A stretch of DNA of 64,000 nucleotides from JBFAPK01 sp040676675 (GTDB lineage Bacteria; Actinomycetota; Actinomycetes; Mycobacteriales; Micromonosporaceae). The notes under the pieces were generated by a model. That model saw only the letters and a program-made list of their open reading frames with translations. It made no database searches and was not told where the DNA came from. The DNA lies in contig NZ_JBFAPK010000006.1 of NCBI RefSeq assembly GCF_040676675.1, forward strand, positions 170,513 through 234,512. Reading direction: 5' to 3'. Position numbers and translations under genes: made by a program. Positions within the stretch are counted from its first letter, which is position 1, and every line of letters starts with the position of its first letter. This document shows positions 57,390-64,000 of the stretch, in pieces.

Positions 57390-57426
57390 TCGTGCGGCCG
57401 GGAGGAGCATTCTCCCGGCCGCACGA
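57390..57426 (+). terminator. Perfect 15-bp hairpin between livK and livH
   Basis: Arms 57390-57404 and 57412-57426 are exact complements (TCGTGCGGCCGGGAG) around a 7-base loop. It lies 31 bases after livK and 28 bases before livH. Such intercistronic hairpins in importer operons let the binding protein be made in excess by partial termination or 3' end protection. Confidence 0.8.
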
Positions 57427-57454
57427 ACCATATCTGCCTCGTTGGAGTTTCCCC

Positions 57455-58401
57455 TTGAACTTCAGTTTCGTCGGCGACAACTTCCTGTCGCTGACCGTCA
57501 CAGGCCTCACCCAGGGGGCCATCTACGCACTGGTGGCCCTGGGTTACACCCTGGTCTACGGTGTCCTTCGTCTGATCAACTTCGCCCACTCGGAAGTCTT
57601 CATGGTGGGCACGTTCACCACGGCCGTGGTCTGGACCGCGCTCGGGTACGGCGTGAACGACCCGGCGCCGGGGGCGCTGGGCGTGGTGCTGCTCGTCGTG
57701 GTGGCGATGCTGGCGGCGGGGGCCGCCTCGGGCGCCACGGGGCTGGTGGTCGAGCGGGTCGCCTACCGTACGCTGCGCAAGCGCAACGCGCCGAGCCTGA
57801 TCTTCCTGATCAGCGCGATCGGCGCCTCGGTGGCGCTCTTCGAGACCATGGGTGCGCTCACCGACCGCCAGCCGCGCGGCATACCGGTGCTGCTCAAGGT
57901 GAAGGAGGTCTTCTCGCTCTTCGGTGCGAGCGTGACGAACCTCCAGATCGTCATCATCGTCAGCGCGCTGGCGATGATGGTCCTGTTGGACCTGTTCATC
58001 AACAAGACCCGGTTGGGGCGCGGCGTGCGGGCCGTCGCCCAGAACCCGGACGTCGCGGCGTTGATGGGGGTCAACAAGGACCGCGTGATCATGCTGATCT
58101 TCGTGATCGGCGGCATCATGGCGGGCTTCGCCTCGGTCCTCTACGACATCAAGGTGGGCACCACCACGTACACGGTGGGCTTCCTCATCGGGATCAAGGC
58201 CTTCACCGCCGCGGTCCTCGGCGGCATCGGCAACCTGCGCGGCGCGCTGCTCGGCGGCCTGCTGCTGGGTGTGGTCGAGAATCTCGGCGCCGGTCTGTTC
58301 GGTAACGAGTGGATGGACGTGGTCGCGTTCATCGTGCTGGTGGTCGTCCTGCTGTTCCGCCCGAACGGGCTGCTCGGCGAGTCGTTGGGGAGGGCTCGGG
58401 C

Positions 58402-58405
<4 letters not shown>
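57455..58405 (+). CDS. livH: Branched-chain amino-acid ABC transporter permease LivH
   Basis: 316 residues from TTG 57455 with GGAG 10 bases upstream. Eight or so hydrophobic helices are present: LTVTGLTQGAIYALVALGYT, YGVLRLINFAHSEVFMVGTF, and the family loop VRAVAQNPDVAALMGVNKDR with AFTAAVLGGIGNLRGALLGG. Channel half together with LivM. The stop overlaps livM (ATGA). Confidence 0.93.
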
Positions 58406-59521
<1,116 letters not shown>

Positions 59522-59529
<8 letters not shown>

Positions 59530-60442
59530 GCAGACCGTGCCCGCGCAGCGGCGCCCGGAGCGGGAGCCGCTGCTGGAGGTGGACAAGGTCACGCTGCGGT
59601 TCGGTGGCGTGGTGGCGCTCGACGGGGTCGACTTCACCCTCTACAAGGGGGAGATCCTCGGTCTGATCGGCCCGAACGGGGCCGGGAAGACGACCGCCTT
59701 CAACGCCATGACCGGGGTCTACAAGCCCAGCGAGGGCGAGATCCGGTTCGCCGGCCGGAAGATCAGCGGCAAGAAGCGGTACGAGATCACGCGGCTCGGC
59801 ATCGCCCGTACGTTCCAGAACATCCGGCTCTTCCCGGAGATGACGGCGCTGGAGAACGTGCTGGTCGGCGCGGACGCCCGGCACAAGACGAGTGTGCTCG
59901 GCGCGCTGTTGCGGCTGTACCGGGTCCGGGTCAAGCCGCACGAGCTGGTCCAGGTGACGGCGCCGGGCGGGCCGGCCCGGGTCGTCCAGCAGCTGCGGCT
60001 GTTCGGGCAGCGGGTCTTCGGGGTGTCGCGGCACACGCTGGAGGAGCGGGCCGCCCGGCGGAAGGCGGAGGAGCTGCTGGCCTTCGTCGGGGTCGGGCAC
60101 CGCCGCGACGAGTTGGCGCGCAACCTCTCGTACGGGGAGCAGCGCCGGCTGGAGATCGCCCGGGCGCTCGCCACCGAGCCGGCGCTGCTCTGCCTCGACG
60201 AGCCGGCGGCCGGCTTCAACCCGGCGGAGAAGGAGAGCCTGCTCCAGCTGATCCGGCGGATCCGGGACAACGGGGTGACGGTGCTGCTGATCGAGCACGA
60301 CATGCGGCTGGTCATGGGCGTCACCGACCGGATCGTGGTGCTGGAGTTCGGAAAGAAGATCGCCGAGGGCGCGCCGGCCGAGGTGCGGGAGGACCCGAAG
60401 GTGATCGCGGCGTACCTGGGGGAGCCGGCCGATGCTGCTTGA
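59522..60442 (+). CDS. livG: Branched-chain amino-acid ABC transporter ATPase LivG
   Basis: 306 residues; GTG 59522. Walker A GLIGPNGAGKTTAFNAMTG (~48), Q-loop RTFQNIRLF, signature LSYGEQRRLEIARAL and Walker B LLCLDEPAAGFNP are intact. After the Q-loop, the segment between residues ~120 and 165 is ~35 residues longer than in standard LivG and Arg/Gln-rich, a feature of actinobacterial members. It hydrolyses ATP with LivF to drive uptake. Confidence 0.93.
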
Positions 60443-61142
60443 GTTGCGGGGCGTCAGCCTCTTCTACAACCGGATCCAGGCGCTGCACGAGATCAGCCTC
60501 GAGGTCGATCAGGGCGAGGTGGTCGCCCTGATCGGGGCCAACGGCGCCGGCAAGACCACCACAATGCGGGCGATCTCCGGGCTGCGTCCGATCGGCGCCG
60601 GGGCGATCCACTTCGACGGGCAGGACATCAGCCGGCTCCGGCCGGACAAGCGGGTGATCCGCGGGCTCTGCCAGTCGCCGGAGGGCCGGGGGATCTTCCC
60701 GGGCATGACGGTGCTGGAGAACCTGGAGATGGGGGCGTACACCCGCCGGGACCGGGCGGGCGTGGCCAGCGACCTGAACCGGATCTTCGAGCTCTTCCCG
60801 CGGCTGGCCGAGCGGCGCCGGCAGGCGGCCGGCACCATGTCCGGCGGCGAGCAGCAGATGCTCGCGGTCGGCCGGGCGCTGATGAGCAAGCCGAAGCTCC
60901 TGCTCCTCGACGAGCCGTCGATGGGGCTCGCGCCGATGCTCATCCAGCAGATCTTCGCGATCATCAAGGAGATCAACCAGCAGGGTATGACCGTTCTCGT
61001 GGTGGAACAGAACGCCCAGCAGGCGCTGAAGATCGCACACCGTGCGTACGTGTTGGAGACCGGCCGGATCGTCAAGAGCGGTACCGGTGACGAGCTGCTG
61101 CACGATCCCGCCGTCAAAGAGGCTTACCTGGGCGTGGCCTAA
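60432..61142 (+). CDS. livF: Branched-chain amino-acid ABC transporter ATPase LivF
   Basis: 236 residues, overlapping livG by 11 bases. Walker A LIGANGAGKTTTMRAISG (~35), Q-loop QSPEGRGIFPGMTVLENL, signature MSGGEQQMLAVGRAL and Walker B LLLLDEPSMGLAP are present. Family-typical length. Last gene of the liv operon; the next importer's ribosome site starts 21 bases later, so read-through is likely. Confidence 0.95.
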   Translation: MLLELRGVSLFYNRIQALHEISLEVDQGEVVALIGANGAGKTTTMRAISGLRPIGAGAIHFDGQDISRLRPDKRVIRGLCQSPEGRGIFPGMTVLENLEMGAYTRRDRAGVASDLNRIFELFPRLAERRRQAAGTMSGGEQQMLAVGRALMSKPKLLLLDEPSMGLAPMLIQQIFAIIKEINQQGMTVLVVEQNAQQALKIAHRAYVLETGRIVKSGTGDELLHDPAVKEAYLGVA

Positions 61143-61176
61143 CCTGAGGCTTGCTCGGTTTTGGGAGGAGCACTTT

Positions 61177-62088
61177 ATGTTCAACATCAATAAGAGCGGC
61201 CGGCGGGCCGTGCTCGGCGTTGCCGGCGCGGCGCTGCTGAGCCTCTCGCTCGCCGCGTGCGGCGAGGAGGAGCCCGCCGGCGACACCCCGGGTGCCGGCC
61301 CGTCCGTCACCGCGGCGGCGGACTCGGCGCTGGCGGCGAAGGTGCCGGACGCGATCAAGTCGGACGGCAAGATCGTCGTGGGCACCGACTCGACGTACGC
61401 CCCGGCCGAGTTCCTCGACCCGGACGGCAAGACGGTGATCGGCTTCGACGTGGAGCTCTTCACCGCCGTGGCGGCCAAGCTCGGCCTCAAGGCGGAGTTC
61501 GTCTCGGCGAACTTCGGCGACATCATCACCGGCGTCAACTCGGGCAAGTACGAGGTCGGGGTCTCGTCGTTCACCATCAACGACGAGCGCAAGGCCCAGG
61601 CCAACATGGTCAGCTACTACCAGGTCGGCACCCAGTGGGTGACCAAGACGGGCAACCCGGGCGGCATCGCGATCGACAACGCCTGCGGCAAGAAGATCGC
61701 CGTGCAGAAGGACACCGTCCAGGTCGAGGACATCACGGCCCGGTCGAAGAAGTGCACCGACGGCGGCAAGCCGGCGATCACCGTCGACCAGTTCCCCGGT
61801 CAGGACGCCGCCACGGCCGCGGTCGTCTCCGGCAAGGACGACGCCATGCTCGCCGACTACCCGGTCGGCGCGTACGCGGTGACCCAGTCCAACGGCCAGC
61901 TCGACCTGCTCGACAAGATGTACGACGCGGCGCCGTACGGCTACGTGGTGGCCAAGGACCAGACGGCCTTCGCCGAGGCGGTACGGGACGCGACCAAGGC
62001 CCTGATCACCGACGGCTCGTACAAGACGGTGCTGGACAAGTGGAAGGTGGCCGACGGGGCGATCACCGATCCGGCCGTCAACCCGTGA
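61177..62088 (+). CDS. Polar amino-acid ABC transporter substrate-binding lipoprotein
   Basis: 303 residues; GGGAGGAG sits 6 bases before the ATG. The lipobox LSLAAC gives Cys28 or so. The type II (PAAT, family 3) binding protein shows VVGTDSTYAPAEFLDPDGKT, GFDVELFTAVAAKLGL and YEVGVSSFTINDERK. The set resembles glutamate/glutamine or other polar amino-acid importers (GluB/GlnH-like); specificity is not readable by eye. Confidence 0.92.
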   Translation: MFNINKSGRRAVLGVAGAALLSLSLAACGEEEPAGDTPGAGPSVTAAADSALAAKVPDAIKSDGKIVVGTDSTYAPAEFLDPDGKTVIGFDVELFTAVAAKLGLKAEFVSANFGDIITGVNSGKYEVGVSSFTINDERKAQANMVSYYQVGTQWVTKTGNPGGIAIDNACGKKIAVQKDTVQVEDITARSKKCTDGGKPAITVDQFPGQDAATAAVVSGKDDAMLADYPVGAYAVTQSNGQLDLLDKMYDAAPYGYVVAKDQTAFAEAVRDATKALITDGSYKTVLDKWKVADGAITDPAVNP

Positions 62089-62089
62089 C

Positions 62090-63070
62090 ATGACCGCTCA
62101 AGAGGAAACGACCGTACGGGCGCGGCCTGAACCGATCAAGGCCGTGCCCGTGCGGCACCCCGGCCGCTGGGTGACGATCGCCGTGCTCGCGGTGCTCGCC
62201 GCCATGTTCGTGCACGTGCTGTTGACGAACAAGGCGTTCCAGTGGTCGTTCATGGTCAACCACATGTTCCGGCCGCCGATCATCGAGGGCCTGCTCAAGG
62301 GCACCGTGGCGATCACGGTCAGCGCGATGCTGATCGGCGTGACGCTGGGCGTGGTGGTCGCGATCATGCGGCTCTCGCCCAACCCGATCCTGCGTACCGT
62401 CTCCTGGCTCTACACCTGGTTCTTCCGGGCGGTGCCGCGGCTGGTGCTGCTCGCGGTCTTCGGCAACATCGGCATCCTGTGGAGCCGGATCGAGTTCGGG
62501 GTGCCGTTCGACACGAGGATCGGCCGCCTCTTCGGCATCGACGACCTGCAGCTGCGGTTCTTCGGCTTCACCGCGCGGGACGTGCTCGCCGGCTTCACCG
62601 CCGGCCTGATCGGGCTGGCGCTCTCCGAGGCCGCCTACATGGCCGAGATCGTCCGCGCAGGGATCCAGTCGGTCGACCCCGGGCAGGCCGAGGCCGCCGG
62701 GGCACTGGGCATGACCCGGAGCCAGACGCTGCGCCGGGTGGTGCTCCCGCAGGCCATGCGGATGATCATCCCGCCGACCGGCAACGAGACCATCGCGATG
62801 CTCAAGGACACCTCGCTGCTGCTGTACGTGCCGGTGAGCATGGAGCTGTTCTTCCAGCTCGACGCGGTCGGCAAGCGGACGTTCCAGATCTTCCCGATGT
62901 ACGTCGCCGCCTGCCTCTGGTACCTCTTCCTGACCAGCATCCTGCTGGTCGGCCAGCACTTCCTGGAACGGCACTTCGGCAAGGGGTACGGCAACACCAC
63001 CCAGCGGGCCCGGGTCCGGCTGCGGACCCTCGCGGCCGAGCAGGGCGGCGGCGGGGGAGGCGGACGGTGA
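62090..63070 (+). CDS. Polar amino-acid ABC transporter permease
   Basis: 326 residues; the ATG begins 2 bases after the binding-protein stop. HisM/GlnP family: an N-terminal helix (WVTIAVLAVLAAMFVHVLLT), then LLKGTVAITVSAMLIGVTLG, LSEAAYMAEIVRAGIQSVDP and the coupling loop GQAEAAGALGMTRSQTLRRV. There is an extra ~45-residue segment around RIEFGVPFDTRIGRLFGIDD. Only one permease is encoded, so the channel should be a homodimer. Confidence 0.94.
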   Translation: MTAQEETTVRARPEPIKAVPVRHPGRWVTIAVLAVLAAMFVHVLLTNKAFQWSFMVNHMFRPPIIEGLLKGTVAITVSAMLIGVTLGVVVAIMRLSPNPILRTVSWLYTWFFRAVPRLVLLAVFGNIGILWSRIEFGVPFDTRIGRLFGIDDLQLRFFGFTARDVLAGFTAGLIGLALSEAAYMAEIVRAGIQSVDPGQAEAAGALGMTRSQTLRRVVLPQAMRMIIPPTGNETIAMLKDTSLLLYVPVSMELFFQLDAVGKRTFQIFPMYVAACLWYLFLTSILLVGQHFLERHFGKGYGNTTQRARVRLRTLAAEQGGGGGGGR

Positions 63071-63876
63071 ACGTGACGAAGGTTCCGGCGCAGGCCGGGG
63101 CTCCGGCCACCGAGGCCGGGACGATGGTGTACGCGGAGAACGTGCACAAGTCCTTCGGGCACCTGGAGGTGCTGCGCGGCGTCGACCTGACCGTACGGGC
63201 CGGCGAGGTCTGCTGCGTGCTCGGCCCCTCCGGCTCGGGCAAGTCGACGTTCCTGCGCTGCATCAACCACCTCGAAAAGATCAACGCGGGCCGGATCTGG
63301 GTCGACGGGGAGCTGGTCGGCTACCGCGAGCGCGGCGGCAAGCTGCACGAGCTGCGGGAGAAGGAGGTCGCCGCCCAGCGCCGCTCGATCGGCATGGTGT
63401 TCCAGCGGTTCAACCTCTTCCCGCACATGACCGCCCTGGAGAACGTGGTCGAGGCGCCGGTACGGGTCCGCCGCGAGCCGCGGGCGGCCGTCCGGGAACG
63501 GGGTGCCGAGCTGCTCGCCCGGGTCGGGCTGAGCGACAAGCTGGGCAGCTACCCGTCCCAGCTCTCCGGCGGTCAGCAGCAGCGGGTGGCGATCGCCCGG
63601 GCGCTGGCCATGCGGCCGAAGGTGATGCTCTTCGACGAGCCCACCAGCGCGCTGGACCCGGAGCTGGTCGGCGAGGTCCTCGACGTGATGAAGGACCTGG
63701 CCCGGGACGGGATGACCATGATCGTCGTCACGCACGAGATCGGGTTCGCGCGTGAGGTGGGCGACTCGCTCGTCTTCATGGACGGCGGGGTCGTGGTCGA
63801 GTCCGGTGCGCCCCGGGACGTGATCGGCAACCCCCAGCACGAGCGGACGCGGGCGTTTCTCGCGAAGGTCCTGTAG
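63067..63876 (+). CDS. Polar amino-acid ABC transporter ATPase (GlnQ-like)
   Basis: 269 residues; GTG overlapping the permease stop. Walker A VLGPSGSGKSTFLRCINHLE (~58), Q-loop FQRFNLFPHMTALENV, signature LSGGQQQRVAIARALAM, Walker B VMLFDEPTSALDPE and H-loop VVTHEIGF are present. About 25 extra residues precede the domain. Completes a three-gene importer of polar amino acids. Confidence 0.95.
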   Translation: MNVTKVPAQAGAPATEAGTMVYAENVHKSFGHLEVLRGVDLTVRAGEVCCVLGPSGSGKSTFLRCINHLEKINAGRIWVDGELVGYRERGGKLHELREKEVAAQRRSIGMVFQRFNLFPHMTALENVVEAPVRVRREPRAAVRERGAELLARVGLSDKLGSYPSQLSGGQQQRVAIARALAMRPKVMLFDEPTSALDPELVGEVLDVMKDLARDGMTMIVVTHEIGFAREVGDSLVFMDGGVVVESGAPRDVIGNPQHERTRAFLAKVL

Positions 63877-63931
63877 TTCTCTCCCGGTCGCGGGGCCGCG
63901 CGCCTGTTGCGGTGCGCGGTGGTTGCGCTTT

Positions 63932-64000
63932 GGGGGTGGGGCCCGCCGTACCCCGCGAAGCCCGTCAGGCTTGATGTCTTCGCGTGGCACGGCGGGCCCC
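63932..64000. repeat. Stem-loop repeat family A, copy 4 (cut by window end)
   Basis: GGGGTGGGGCCCGCCGTACC continuing to CGCGAAG (63960) pairs with CTTCGCGTGGCACGGCGGGC and the following CCC (63978-64000, truncated). The core GTCAGGCTTGAT is at 63964-63975. It begins 56 bases after the amino-acid transporter ATPase stop. Confidence 0.88.

Overview
The window is high-GC DNA with strong third-codon-position GC bias, many GTG and some TTG starts, and actinobacterial hallmark families: WhiJ-like DUF5753 plus DUF397, ANTAR regulator PdtaR, HelD/HelR-type helicase, secreted DUF839 phosphatase. Gene content and protein style point to the Micromonosporaceae (Micromonospora or a close relative). This is an inference from content, not a database match. 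It is a chromosomal segment with no rRNA, CRISPR array or intact mobile element.

Layout. 1-7.6 kb: an unknown gene tail, an acetyltransferase, and glutamate synthase gltB-gltD. 7.7-14.0 kb: secreted PhoX-type phosphatase, SGNH lipase, and a two-gene unit of a tandem FtsK-like ATPase plus a coiled-coil membrane protein. 14.0-17.3 kb: an accessory pocket with two low-GC hypothetical genes, the tail of a destroyed XRE regulator gene, a cruciform and three small secreted proteins. 17.4-30 kb: FAD oxidase, secreted nuclease/phosphatase with LamG, membrane-anchored Hsp70-like protein, an operon that ends in a TetR gene and has a double operator, GNAT, HelR-like ATPase, the DUF5753/DUF397 pair and an I36-type inhibitor. 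30.5-32.8 kb: pyk-tesB.

33-47.7 kb is a carbohydrate region. A LacI regulator neighbours a GH3 glycosidase. A ROK repressor is divergent from an ABC importer (binding protein and two permeases), a GH42 beta-galactosidase and a secreted PL11 rhamnogalacturonan lyase with a CBM2. The set resembles the Bacillus yes/ytc/lpl rhamnogalacturonan-I system: lyase outside, oligosaccharide import, galactosidase inside. The divergent control region carries an inverted repeat resembling the Bacillus XylR (ROK) operator.

48-55.3 kb holds a luciferase-like oxidoreductase, an L,D-transpeptidase, an HxlR regulator, a transposase remnant, a PPOX-family protein and an MFS exporter, a LAGLIDADG-like protein and tRNA-Leu(CAA). 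The HxlR gene and the PPOX-MFS pair share an operator-like sequence. 55.4-64 kb: pdtaR, a complete branched-chain amino-acid importer (livK-H-M-G-F) and a polar amino-acid ABC importer.

The most distinctive unexplained signals are two dispersed families of perfect or near-perfect inverted repeats. One (four copies) has an invariant 12-base loop core, and its arms diverge between copies but still pair. The other (two copies in opposite orientation) has 16-18 bp perfect arms. Minisatellites also overlap or sit in gene ends (ldt, hxlR, the ABC binding protein).
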